Assembly: GCF_019754935.1 (NCBI RefSeq)
Contig: NZ_JAGSOA010000003.1
Coordinates: 1 to 64,000 of the forward strand
Source: Corynebacterium parakroppenstedtii
GTDB lineage: Bacteria > Actinomycetota > Actinomycetes > Mycobacteriales > Mycobacteriaceae
DNA length: 64,000 nucleotides
Direction of reading: 5' to 3'
The translations under genes were made by a program, and so were the position numbers. Shown one piece after another: positions 51,294 to 58,712 of the stretch; position 1 is the first letter of the stretch, and each line of letters starts with the position of its first letter. The notes beneath the pieces are model-generated. The model worked only from the letters and a program-made list of their open reading frames with translations, was not told the DNA's origin and did not search any database.

Positions 51294-51551
51294 TTCGACG
51301 AGAAGAACGCGAGTAAGTGGAAAGCCGTAGAAGAAGAGTGGCTCAAGCTCTACCGCAACAAGACCGTCAAGGCCGGTATGTCTGCCATGCAGTCTGTCAC
51401 GCACGAAGATGAGTGGCTTGTCGAGGCATATATGGAAACTGACTACTCAACTCTCACTGTTGATGACTTCCAAACGACTGTTAATGGTTATCTTGCCTAC
51501 CTCGTAAAAGAGGGAGTATTTACTGATGAAGTAATTGGTGGTGGAGAATGA
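51294..51551 (+). pseudogene. in-frame continuation of the methyltransferase after the amber codon
   Basis: After TAG the same frame reads FDEKNASKWKAVEEEWLKLY and on to VKEGVFTDEVIGGGE and a TGA that overlaps the specificity-gene ATG. A single C-to-T change (CAG to TAG) would explain the break. Without it the full subunit would have 650 residues, near the length known for BcgI subunit A. Confidence 0.8.
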
Positions 51552-52687
51552 TGGCCGACCTGATTGACATCTCCGATTGGAAAGAATTTGCGTTCCGCGA
51601 CATTTTTGAAATTCGAAAGGGTTTCTACAACAAGAAGCCTGAGCAACTCGATAAAGGGGATATCCCTTTCTTAGGCGCGACGGATTCGAACAATGGTGTT
51701 ACGGGCTGGTACACCCTTGATGAGATCAAAACCTCGACAAAAACTGGTGTAGAACCTAACAGCCCTCTCACATCAAAGCTTTTTCCAGGTAATGCCGTCT
51801 GCGTTACAAACAATGGCTCTGTCGGTCACGCATATTTTCAGCCCCAACAGTTCACCTGTAGCCATGATGTAAACCCCTTATACCGAAAGGATGGGGAGTT
51901 TAACGTCTACACAGGTCTTTTTGTTGCGACTGTGATTATGCACGACAAATACCGTTGGCAGTACGGTCGCAAATGGAGACCTGCGCGGATGATTAGTTCA
52001 AAGATGCGTCTCCCCGCTACAGCTAGCGGCGACCCCGACTGGCAGTTCATGGAAGACTTTATTAAGAGTCTTAATCACAAACCGTTGAGCACCAGCAATA
52101 AAGTGTGTTCGATGCCCAAATGGGATGAGTTCACCTGGCGGAGTTTTTCGGTCGGGTCGATATTCTCCATTCGTAACGGCCGGGGCATTACCACAAGTGA
52201 AATAGAGGAAAACCCCGGCAACCTTAACGCTGTGCAAAGCGGTGAAGAAAATAACGGTGTTATTGGGAAAATTAGCTTGGATTTCTGCCGAGAAAACAAC
52301 TATGTATTTACAGAGCGCCCTTGCCTAACCGTGGCGAGAACGGGTTCGGCAGGTTTTGTCTCTTTTCAAGCAGACGGTTGTGTTGTGGGAGATTCCGCCA
52401 AGATACTGCAGCCTCGTTATGAAAGCCTTTCTACGGCCAGCTACCTTTTTCTTCAAACGGTTTTGAATCAGAACCGTTTTAAATTTAGTTACGGACGAAA
52501 AGTCACCGAAGAAAAGTACCTCACTGACGTGGTAAGCCTGCCGGTCAAAAGCGATGATTCAGGTAAACTAATTATCTATCCCGACAATCCTTATAGCCCT
52601 GAAGGATACGTTCCCGACTGGCAGTTCATGGAGGACTATATGCGTTCACTGCCTTACGGCGACCGCATTCCCGAGGATGGTGATTAA
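51548..52687 (+). CDS. specificity subunit (HsdS/BcgIB-like)
   Basis: This 379-residue protein recognises the DNA target of the restriction-modification system. It has two similar target-recognition halves, each beginning with W-x-x-F-x-x-R/S-F (WKEFAFRDIFEIRKGFYN; WDEFTWRSFSVGSIFSIRNG) and ending in PDWQFMEDFIKSL or PDWQFMEDYMRSL. The ATG overlaps the methylase stop codon, which shows one operon. Confidence 0.88.
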   Translation: MMADLIDISDWKEFAFRDIFEIRKGFYNKKPEQLDKGDIPFLGATDSNNGVTGWYTLDEIKTSTKTGVEPNSPLTSKLFPGNAVCVTNNGSVGHAYFQPQQFTCSHDVNPLYRKDGEFNVYTGLFVATVIMHDKYRWQYGRKWRPARMISSKMRLPATASGDPDWQFMEDFIKSLNHKPLSTSNKVCSMPKWDEFTWRSFSVGSIFSIRNGRGITTSEIEENPGNLNAVQSGEENNGVIGKISLDFCRENNYVFTERPCLTVARTGSAGFVSFQADGCVVGDSAKILQPRYESLSTASYLFLQTVLNQNRFKFSYGRKVTEEKYLTDVVSLPVKSDDSGKLIIYPDNPYSPEGYVPDWQFMEDYMRSLPYGDRIPEDGD

Positions 52688-52689
52688 CC

Positions 52690-52755
52690 ATGCTCATCGG
52701 CTATGCGCGCGTGTCTACCTCCAAGCAGGGGCAGTCGCGCGACAGGCGCTCCTAG
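52690..52755 (+). pseudogene. N-terminal remnant of a serine resolvase
   Basis: Twenty-one codons read MLIGYARVSTSKQGQSRDRR before a stop. This is the start of a Tn3-type resolvase or invertase, including the catalytic Ser in YARVST. The rest of the gene is gone. It marks past transposon activity at the right border of the island. Confidence 0.75.
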
Positions 52756-52797
52756 CTTCTCAGCGCGTCGATAGCCATCTCGAATACGGCTAGGGAG

Positions 52798-52835
52798 TGA
52801 CATCCTCCCCGCCCTAAAGGACGGGACGCTCTTGA
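52798..52835 (+). mobile_element. IS200/IS605-like end remnant
   Basis: GTGACATCCTCCCCGCCCT is followed by AAAGGACGGGACG and CTCTTGACT. The CCCGCCCT-AA-AGGACGGG hairpin preceded by GACATCCTC is the familiar right-end structure of tnpB-carrying elements. No tnpA or tnpB gene is present. Confidence 0.5.
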
Positions 52836-52894
52836 CTAGAAAGACACGCAGCCTGCGGGTATGTTGACGCTGGTGCCGATGGGGCTGCGTGCGT

Positions 52895-53275
52895 TCATAG
52901 GTCGTTGTCGGGGCGGTCGCCGCGGATCAAAGCGACGAGGTCGTTGACGGTCATGAGGACGAATTGGGCTCCGGGGTTGGTAATGCCACGTCGTTTGGCG
53001 ACGACTATTCCTGCCACGGCGTCGTCATTGCCCATTTCTATGTGGGCCTCGTTGGTCCAGGGGCCGGGGGTGATTCGTCCGCCATAGTCTTTGGTTTCGA
53101 GCACTAGCCTTTGCCCGCGCGCGTCGCGTACTCCGGCAATGTCTCCCCTGTCGTTGGCGCCGGTGAGTCTGCGTCGTTCGATGAAGTCGCTTTCTAGTTC
53201 TTGGGCTAGGTAGGTGGCGATGGCTGTTTCAAACGCCGTCCCAGCCTTTTTTGCTGATCTTCTATTCCTTGACAT
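52895..53275 (-). CDS. phage PD-(D/E)XK nuclease (resolvase-like)
   Basis: I start it at the ATG at 53275 behind AAAGG (126 residues); a longer upstream frame has no support. The core is GANDRGDIAGVRDARGQRLV, then LETKDY: GD...E-T-K fits the PD-(D/E)XK active site. Small nucleases of this type in actinophages are often annotated as Holliday-junction resolvases. Its 3' end is duplicated at 45988-46117 across the cargo island. Confidence 0.75.
   Translation of the reverse strand: MSRNRRSAKKAGTAFETAIATYLAQELESDFIERRRLTGANDRGDIAGVRDARGQRLVLETKDYGGRITPGPWTNEAHIEMGNDDAVAGIVVAKRRGITNPGAQFVLMTVNDLVALIRGDRPDNDL
52897..53026 (+). repeat. right copy of the direct repeat flanking the ars/RM island
   Basis: It is the intact-gene copy of the repeat at 45988-46117. 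Homologous exchange between the two copies would remove about 6.9 kb and leave one complete nuclease gene. Confidence 0.85.
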
Positions 53276-53365
53276 GCGTTGACCTTTCAAAGTTAGTGTT
53301 TTGGAATATCGAAATGTCCCACCGCGCGGGTAGAGTTGATGCTTAAGAGTGAGGAAGGAGGGGCT

Positions 53366-53905
53366 ATGAGGGCAGAAAACATCGCCGCCTATATCCAAGA
53401 GGCCACTGGTATTTCCGATGAATGGAAATTGCAAAAACTCGTCTATTACGCGAATGCGTGGGCGTTGGTGTGGACTGGTAGGCCACTGGTCAGCGACAGT
53501 TTTGAGGCTTGGAGAGATGGGCCTGTTAGCCGGAATCTGTATGTGGCTACCCACCACAGTCCCCCACCATTCGAAGTAAAACCGCTCTCTCATAATCAAA
53601 AACGCATTGTTGATGCAGTTTTAGATTCCTATGGAGATATGAGTAAAGAGCAGCTAGTGGAGCAGACTCATAAGGAAGCTCCTTGGCGTGAAGCTCGAAC
53701 CGGGCTTCCTGCTGGGGCTCCTAGTCAGCGTCTACTTAATACTGACACGATCGCTCGTTTTTATGCTCTAGAGGCCACTACTGGGCGTGGCCCGGCGGCT
53801 CCATCATTAGCCTATGAACCGGTCGATGATGCTGAGGTAGATGAGTCAATTCGTCAGGTTTCTCAACAGTGGGCTGAAGCGTTGGCCCGCCTTGAACACC
53901 TATGA
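53366..53905 (+). CDS. Panacea-domain (DUF4065, SocA-like) antitoxin
   Basis: From the ATG at 53366 (AAGGAGG upstream) this is 179 residues. The N-terminal block ISDEWKLQKLVYYANAWALV followed by FEAWRDGPVSRNLY is the Panacea/DUF4065 signature (WKLQKLxYYxxAW...xAWxxGPVxxxxY). Panacea domains are known neutralisers of many unrelated toxins. Its stop overlaps the Doc-type toxin start as ATGA. The pair runs opposite to the neighbouring early genes, as an autonomous module would. Confidence 0.88.
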   Translation: MRAENIAAYIQEATGISDEWKLQKLVYYANAWALVWTGRPLVSDSFEAWRDGPVSRNLYVATHHSPPPFEVKPLSHNQKRIVDAVLDSYGDMSKEQLVEQTHKEAPWREARTGLPAGAPSQRLLNTDTIARFYALEATTGRGPAAPSLAYEPVDDAEVDESIRQVSQQWAEALARLEHL

Positions 53906-54291
53906 CGGGGTCTTCTCCTCAGTGTTTGCCTGTGGACACGGTTATTGCCATTAACAAGCAACAGACTAGGGGGCGAGGCTGCCTCCTTGATTATGGAGGT
54001 TTGGACGCTGCGCTATGTGCCCCTTTTCAGGAGTTTTTTGGGCACAGACGGTGTAGCTCGATTTACGAGGAGGCTGCGGTTGTTCTCTTCGAGCTTGCTA
54101 CGCGGCATCCGTTTTCTGATGGGAATAAACGAACAGCTTGGGTAGTTGCGGCAGTCCACTTGAATCGCCGTGGGGTTACTGTGGTCGCTGAGCAGAGTGA
54201 AGTTGTAGAGCTAGTTGTAGATGTTGTCTGCCATAGAATCAGTAGTTCCGATCTTACTTTGTGGTTTGTGAATCACAGTTCGCGATTGTGA
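53902..54291 (+). CDS. Doc-type toxin (Fic fold)
   Basis: This 129-residue protein has the Doc active-site motif HPFSDGNKRTAW (residues 69-80), with the K in place of the second G of true Fic enzymes. Doc toxins phosphorylate EF-Tu and stop translation. The upstream inhibitory helix is replaced by a separate antitoxin gene, here the Panacea protein, with which it overlaps by four bases. Confidence 0.88.
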   Translation: MTGSSPQCLPVDTVIAINKQQTRGRGCLLDYGGLDAALCAPFQEFFGHRRCSSIYEEAAVVLFELATRHPFSDGNKRTAWVVAAVHLNRRGVTVVAEQSEVVELVVDVVCHRISSSDLTLWFVNHSSRL

Positions 54292-54378
54292 TCGCCTTTT
54301 CGGCTGTATATGAGCGTTCTTCGCAGACTGTCGGTTACGTGGCATGAGCGCGCTCCTTGCATTGTTCGCCGGATAGCG

Positions 54379-54726
54379 TCATTGGTTGTGCCGTTCGCAG
54401 GTTCTGCAGTAGAGGTAGCCGCCTCGCATGGCTGTGGTGGCGAGGGTGAGGGTGTGGCCTTTCCGGCAGGTGACGTTTCCGGTGTCTCCCCACTCGCGTC
54501 CGGCGACAACCCCGGCAATGGGGAGTTTGGCTTTCTCGTAGGTTTGCAGGTAGGCCTCGCACTGGGCTAGTGCCGGGCACTGGTGGCAAGCTTGTTTGAG
54601 TTTGGTGCGTGCACTGTCGGTGAGTTTGGTGGCTGACCACTCGGGCCGGCCTGCGCAGAGTGTGCGTCGTGTAATAATCGGCGGGTCAATGGCTGGTAGT
54701 GATGGTAGTGTGCGTTGGTTGGTCAT
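54379..54726 (-). CDS. WhiB-like protein with C-terminal zinc-ribbon-like tail
   Basis: The 115-residue protein has the four WhiB cysteines (LCAGRPEW, then ACHQCPALAQC) that bind an iron-sulfur cluster, and the turn region PIAGVVAGREWG. Residues about 84-115 add a second Cys pattern (VTCRKGHTLTL ... YLYCRTCERH) like a zinc ribbon, unusual for Wbl proteins. It overlaps the second WhiB-like gene by four bases (ATGA) and ends the early minus-strand operon. Confidence 0.85.
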   Translation of the reverse strand: MTNQRTLPSLPAIDPPIITRRTLCAGRPEWSATKLTDSARTKLKQACHQCPALAQCEAYLQTYEKAKLPIAGVVAGREWGDTGNVTCRKGHTLTLATTAMRGGYLYCRTCERHNQ

Positions 54727-54983
54727 AATGCTCCTTTGTAGTAGGTTCGCCCGGCTACCACCCCAAAGATGGGGGCTCCTACTTGTTCATGGGCTTGTAG
54801 GTAGTCTTCGCACTGGTTGAGTGCTGGGCACTGTTGGCAGATGGCGATGAAGTCGGGGGCCATGTCCTCCTTGTCGCTGTCGGTGGTCCACTCTGGGTGA
54901 TCTTGGCATAGTTTGCGTTTGGTGATGGGGGGCGGAGTGAATCTTGATGGGGTGTGGATGTGGGGAATGCGGTTTGTTGTCAT
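54723..54983 (-). CDS. WhiB-like protein
   Basis: From the ATG at 54983 this is 86 residues with four cysteines (KLCQDHPEW, then ICQQCPALNQC) and GAPIFGVVAGRTYY. Phage WhiB proteins modulate host transcription, for example by binding the sigma factor. It is a paralogue of the next gene, with which it overlaps; its own start overlaps the stop of the upstream gene (ATGA). Confidence 0.85.
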   Translation of the reverse strand: MTTNRIPHIHTPSRFTPPPITKRKLCQDHPEWTTDSDKEDMAPDFIAICQQCPALNQCEDYLQAHEQVGAPIFGVVAGRTYYKGAL

Positions 54984-55333
54984 TGTTTGCTCGCTTTGCG
55001 TGGGGGTGTGATGTCGAGCCAGACGGGGTGTGGTGTGTGGCCTGGTTTGTGCAGTTCGGGGTCTGTGACTGTGGCCGAGGGGTACACCGTGTGGGTTACT
55101 TGTTGGAGTAGTGAGTTGGTGAGTACGAGTCGGAGTTTGTCGTCTGTGCTGGCCTCTCTGGGTTGGTAGTGGAGTGTGACGGTGCCGGGTTTGTGGGTGT
55201 TGTGGGTACTGCACCATTTGCGGATGTGCGCTTCCAACATTCGGCCTATGATCGTGGCGAATTTCCTGTTTTTTGGTGTGGGGTGGGTGTCTGTGATGGA
55301 TGGCCTGTTGTAGGGGATTTGGATGGGGCTCAT
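54980..55333 (-). CDS. early phage protein, unknown function
   Basis: This is a 117-residue basic protein. The middle PKNRKFATIIGRMLEAHIRK and the beta-rich PGTVTLHYQPREAST are its main features. Translation is coupled to the WhiB-like gene by ATGA. I do not recognise the family. Confidence 0.6.
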   Translation of the reverse strand: MSPIQIPYNRPSITDTHPTPKNRKFATIIGRMLEAHIRKWCSTHNTHKPGTVTLHYQPREASTDDKLRLVLTNSLLQQVTHTVYPSATVTDPELHKPGHTPHPVWLDITPPRKASKQ

Positions 55334-55361
55334 GGTTTCCTCTCCTTATCGGGGTTGTTGG

Positions 55362-55847
55362 TCAGAAAGGGGGTTGGTCGTCGGTGTTGAATCCGCCCGC
55401 GTTCCAGCTGGCCTTGGCCGGGGTGCTGGGGTTGTTCCATGGGGTTTTGTTTTGGCCGGTTTGTTGTTGGTTTCGGGGCTGATTACCTCCACCCCCATTA
55501 TTGTCGGTGGCGAATAGAACACTTGTTCCAACCTCACCGGCCGTCAGCTCCAACTTCGACCGCTTCTGGCCGTCCTGCCCCTCCCACCGGCGCTGCCTGA
55601 GTACACCAGTGGCGATCACCCGCTGGCCTTTGCCGAGGGTGGCCACACCCTCAGCCAGTTTCGACCAGGCCGTGCAGCCCAAAAATGTTGCTTCCCCGTC
55701 TTCCCACTGGCCGGTTTGTTTGTTGTAGACCCGCTGTGAGCTGGCAATAGTGAAGCTGGCGACGGGTTTGCCGTCGTTGGTGTAGCGGACTTCTGGGTCG
55801 GCTACGAGTCGGCCGACGATGGTGGTGTGGATGGGCGTTTGTGCCAT
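55362..55847 (-). CDS. ssb: single-stranded DNA-binding protein
   Basis: This 161-residue SSB has an OB fold opening IVGRLVADPEVRYTNDGKPV and containing WSKLAEGVATLGKGQRVIAT, a Gln/Asn/Gly-rich linker, and the acidic tip DDQPPF that recruits replication partners. The start is the ATG at 55847, with AAAGGA upstream; an ATG six codons earlier is possible. It covers ssDNA during phage replication. Confidence 0.95.
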   Translation of the reverse strand: MAQTPIHTTIVGRLVADPEVRYTNDGKPVASFTIASSQRVYNKQTGQWEDGEATFLGCTAWSKLAEGVATLGKGQRVIATGVLRQRRWEGQDGQKRSKLELTAGEVGTSVLFATDNNGGGGNQPRNQQQTGQNKTPWNNPSTPAKASWNAGGFNTDDQPPF

Positions 55848-55891
55848 GTTGAGCATTCCTTTCATGAAAATAGGGTTTTAAGACGTTTGAA

Positions 55892-55923
55892 CCCCCGCGG
55901 GTAGGCCACTACACCAGCGGGGG
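55892..55923 (-). terminator. hairpin between the replication genes and ssb
   Basis: Seven-base arms CCCCCGC/GCGGGGG enclose an 18-base loop; on the minus strand TTCAAA follows. It may attenuate transcription into ssb. Confidence 0.4.
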
Positions 55924-55959
55924 CGTGTTCGTGGCTCTACGGGGCCAATGGGCGCGAAT

Positions 55960-56451
55960 TTAGAGCTTCTTAGGGCTCCACCAATGGCCCGGCTCAGCCT
56001 GATACGGCGGGGCGTCCTTCCGCCGCTCCAGCATGTCCGCAATCATCCGAGCCACACGCGGGTGGACACGCTGCTGGTACTCACGCGGCGTTTCACCGCG
56101 CTGACCAGGGGTTTTACTGTAGTAGGCCTCAATCTCAGCCTGTGTCGTGGGTTGTTCTCCCCGAGCCTTGGCCAACTCCGTGCGGCCTTCCGGCGACTGC
56201 TCCCAGCGTGTTTTAGCCACCCGCGCAGCCTCGAGAATGTCCAACGGGGTCACCATCCGCTGAGTGATCTTCTCCATGCAAAAGATCGTGACCGCCTCAA
56301 GCCACAGCCAGTCGGGCAGGCGGTAGCGGCCCACCACCTCCGCCCACGCCTGAACCGTCTTCGTGTCAGGGACAGGGAACCGGTCTTTGGCCAGGTAACG
56401 GCCCTTTTCAAGGATGTCGAGAGCCAGTTCTTCAGCCTGATCTTGGTTCAT
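55960..56451 (-). CDS. replication accessory protein (possible helicase loader)
   Basis: This 163-residue helical protein is coupled by ATGA to the initiator-like gene before it. Segments VQAWAEVVGRYRLPDWLWLE and ILEAARVAKTRWEQSPEGRT recall the small phage replication proteins that follow DnaD-like initiators. No ATPase motif is present, so it is not a DnaC-type loader in the strict sense. Confidence 0.55.
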   Translation of the reverse strand: MNQDQAEELALDILEKGRYLAKDRFPVPDTKTVQAWAEVVGRYRLPDWLWLEAVTIFCMEKITQRMVTPLDILEAARVAKTRWEQSPEGRTELAKARGEQPTTQAEIEAYYSKTPGQRGETPREYQQRVHPRVARMIADMLERRKDAPPYQAEPGHWWSPKKL

Positions 56452-57305
56452 TGTTCGATCTCCTGCTGATCCAGGACTTCGCCGTCAACGATGGTTGCCT
56501 GGTTGCGCACTTCTCGTTGTTGTCGCAGCTCACGGCGTACGTCGTCCCACTGCTCAGCTTCGCTCTTTCGTTGCGGCACCTGCCTAGGCAATGACCGGGC
56601 TGGAAGCGGCTCATCGTCCCAACCGCCACGCTCCAGCCACGTTGTCGGGTGAGGAATGAACTGCTTTTCCGGGAGGTTCGGATCAGCCGCGAGCCTCAGT
56701 GCCCCGTCAATGACGCGTTGAGCATCCCCGGCAGCCTTGATGGCCGCCGCGAATTTGGCCCGCGCTTTCTTCTTGCCAACCTTGCGTGGGTAGGCATCCC
56801 AGAATTCATCGAACCGATCAGACCGAGACTCACGCTCGCTCGAACCGGAGGTTTGAGCATGATCTTCTTGAGATAACGAAGTTATCTCTTTAGTTTTCTT
56901 GGAATATAGTCTTCTTATGCGTCCGGAATTTCCGGATGCGGGTTTTCCGGATACGGGTTTTCCGGAACCGGCCAAATCGCCACTTCCGAATTCCTCGGAC
57001 ACGGGGAAGTAACCTGAAAGCACTTCATAGTCCCAACCTGCAAACCTCCCACTTTCAGCACGTTTCTCAATCCGCCGCATATGGCCAGACTCGATAAGGT
57101 CATTAATAGCCTTAGCGACCGTGTCTTTGTTCATCCCCAGAGCGTGCGCAACCGACGTGGTAGTGATGTTCCACCCGTCCCTGTGTGACCGCATGAAGAT
57201 GTAAACGGCCTTGGCCCTCGCGGGTAGCTCAGTAGATCTTGAGATGCTGTTCGGAATCAGGGTGAAGTCGTCTTCAGGCCCTGGGCCCTGAAATATTTGC
57301 GACAT
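56448..57305 (-). CDS. phage replication initiator (winged-helix, DnaD-like)
   Basis: The 285-residue protein has an N-terminal winged helix (LPARAKAVYIFMRSHRDGWN, TTTSVAHALGMNKDTVAKAI) typical of phage replication initiators. A Gly/Ser/Pro-rich linker at about 110-130 is encoded by iteron-like DNA repeats. The C-terminal part (FDEFWDAYPRKVGKKKARAK, FIPHPTTWLERGGWDDEP) is the conserved DnaD-like end found in phage O-type proteins. Its ATG overlaps the stop of a 34-residue gene. Confidence 0.85.
   Translation of the reverse strand: MSQIFQGPGPEDDFTLIPNSISRSTELPARAKAVYIFMRSHRDGWNITTTSVAHALGMNKDTVAKAINDLIESGHMRRIEKRAESGRFAGWDYEVLSGYFPVSEEFGSGDLAGSGKPVSGKPASGNSGRIRRLYSKKTKEITSLSQEDHAQTSGSSERESRSDRFDEFWDAYPRKVGKKKARAKFAAAIKAAGDAQRVIDGALRLAADPNLPEKQFIPHPTTWLERGGWDDEPLPARSLPRQVPQRKSEAEQWDDVRRELRQQREVRNQATIVDGEVLDQQEIEQ
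56871..56970. other. candidate phage replication origin inside the initiator gene
   Basis: CCGGA recurs at 56923, 56932, 56947 and 56962; the units CCGGATGCGGGTTTT and CCGGATACGGGTTTT are in 15-bp phase. Beside them lie an AT-rich block (56888-56918) and the palindrome AGATAAC-GAA-GTTATCT (56871-56887). Iterons plus an AT-rich stretch inside an initiator gene is the lambda-type arrangement. Confidence 0.5.
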
Positions 57306-57409
57306 TACTTTTCACCTCCTACAGATTTCGCTAACTGCATCCGGGCGAGCCAATGGGCGCGGAAATCCTCACCACTCAACCCCGCCACAAACTCAATCCA
57401 CGACTTCAT
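57305..57409 (-). CDS. 34-residue early phage protein
   Basis: ATG at 57409 follows GGAGG six bases upstream; the product reads MKSWIEFVAGLSGEDFRAHW and ends in KSVGGEK. Its stop shares a base with the initiator gene start (TAATG), so it leads the replication operon and couples its translation. Function unknown. Confidence 0.6.
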   Translation of the reverse strand: MKSWIEFVAGLSGEDFRAHWLARMQLAKSVGGEK

Positions 57410-57522
57410 AACAACCTCCAAAATTAGTACAATTGTTCGATAAAAAAGGGTGAGGTAGTCACCACGACAAAGCGCACGCAACTACCCCACCCGAAAAGAA
57501 AGTTCACACAACAGGGGTGGTG

Positions 57523-57861
57523 TTATTCCTCCATGATCGAATACGTCACCCCGCCCGCATCATCCAACACAGCGGGCCTTCCCCTATAGTGAACAGGCAC
57601 ATCGCCCGGCTCCTGCCACGAGTGAACACTCAAACCAATCTCGGCCGACTCTCGCGGGTGGGCATGCACCCAGTCATGACAAGCCTTACAGATAAACACG
57701 AGGTTCGTTACCGTATGTTCGCCGCCACGCGACCGGTACTGCCTATGGTGAAGCTGCTCAGCGCCCCCGGTGCACACCGGAAACACCATCGCCTCACACC
57801 GGCCACCAGCACGATCACCAACAACACGGGCCACCTCAACAGGCATCCTCTTTCTACCCAT
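57523..57861 (-). CDS. HNH endonuclease
   Basis: This 112-residue nuclease has GGRCEAMVFPVCTGGAEQLH with the first Cys and His, HRQYRSRGGEHTVTNLVFIC, and KACHDWVHAHP, completing the HNH fold with two zinc cysteines. It overlaps the preceding gene by eight bases. It differs from the HNH nuclease at 41352 and belongs to the early operon. Confidence 0.85.
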   Translation of the reverse strand: MGRKRMPVEVARVVGDRAGGRCEAMVFPVCTGGAEQLHHRQYRSRGGEHTVTNLVFICKACHDWVHAHPRESAEIGLSVHSWQEPGDVPVHYRGRPAVLDDAGGVTYSIMEE

Positions 57862-58225
57862 CGTGACCCGCCGCCTGATACGCCGCGTTCACCGACTTCT
57901 GCACCGACTGCAACGCCGACAACTGATCACGAAACGACCGCTGAAAATCCAACAGACGCTTATACTCACCCTCAGCAACACGCGCAGCTAACGCCTCATC
58001 CACCGTCCCGGCCACAGCCCGCTGCTTCCGCTCCTCCATCGGCCCATCAGCACCAAGAAAAGCCCTGGCAAACGCCGCCTTAAAATCAAGCTCCGCCTTC
58101 TGCCACGCGTTATACGCCTCACTCACCGGACGCACCGAGCGCGAAATCTGGGTCACCGCCTCACTGATCTGCTGCTCAATCTGAACCGGATTCAACGGCG
58201 CATACTCACTCACCCGGACCGCCAC
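57854..58225 (-). CDS. helical early phage protein, unknown function
   Basis: The 123-residue protein is almost fully helical with a predicted coiled coil (LDFQRSFRDQLSALQSVQKS). It overlaps the annealing-protein gene by 20 bases. It probably supports recombination or replication by position; the family is not recognised. Confidence 0.55.
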   Translation of the reverse strand: MAVRVSEYAPLNPVQIEQQISEAVTQISRSVRPVSEAYNAWQKAELDFKAAFARAFLGADGPMEERKQRAVAGTVDEALAARVAEGEYKRLLDFQRSFRDQLSALQSVQKSVNAAYQAAGHDG

Positions 58226-58712
58226 CTTCCAACTGCTCGGTGCGTTTCTTAAACGCCTGCCATAATGACTGGTCGGTCACCTCAGCGGCCTTAGCCTCCT
58301 CCCACAACGCGCGCAAAGCCCCCACATCAGGCACCGACTTCAACCGGTCAACAATCAACTGCCGCTCCTCATCACGCTTCACCTTCCGCATCTCCTCACG
58401 GGTGACACGCCTATTGCCCCCATACCCAAGATTCGCCAACGCCCGACCAATAGCCGACGTCTCGCACGTCTCCAACGCTACCGTTCGCTGCGCCATGCCC
58501 GCCCCGTCAATCTCAAAGGCATAGCCGGTCGCATCCGGCATCCCCGTATTCTCAGCGTCACGCCACACACGGGCTTTAATAATCCAGCGTGTGTGCCCCG
58601 GATCACCCTCATAGGTCAGCTCAGTCAAACAACGGAAATTCGGATGATCCCTCCTAAAACGCAGTATGCGCTCCTCAACAGACTCATAATTTTCAAGGTC
58701 AATCTTGGCCAT
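58206..58712 (-). CDS. putative ssDNA-annealing recombinase (Erf/Sak-like)
   Basis: From the ATG at 58712 this is 168 residues. The central AGMAQRTVALETCETSAIGR followed by ALANLGYGG is the hallmark of phage Erf/Rad52-like annealing proteins. The gene lies directly after the YqaJ exonuclease and shares a base with its stop (TAATG); exonuclease plus annealing protein form the usual phage recombination pair. Confidence 0.7.
   Translation of the reverse strand: MAKIDLENYESVEERILRFRRDHPNFRCLTELTYEGDPGHTRWIIKARVWRDAENTGMPDATGYAFEIDGAGMAQRTVALETCETSAIGRALANLGYGGNRRVTREEMRKVKRDEERQLIVDRLKSVPDVGALRALWEEAKAAEVTDQSLWQAFKKRTEQLEGGGPGE

Noticed and set aside
49599-52687. Classical type I hsdM-hsdS pair
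   Set aside because: There is no hsdR, and the methylase has its own N-terminal nuclease motif (D...ETK), so a BcgI-like fused system fits better.
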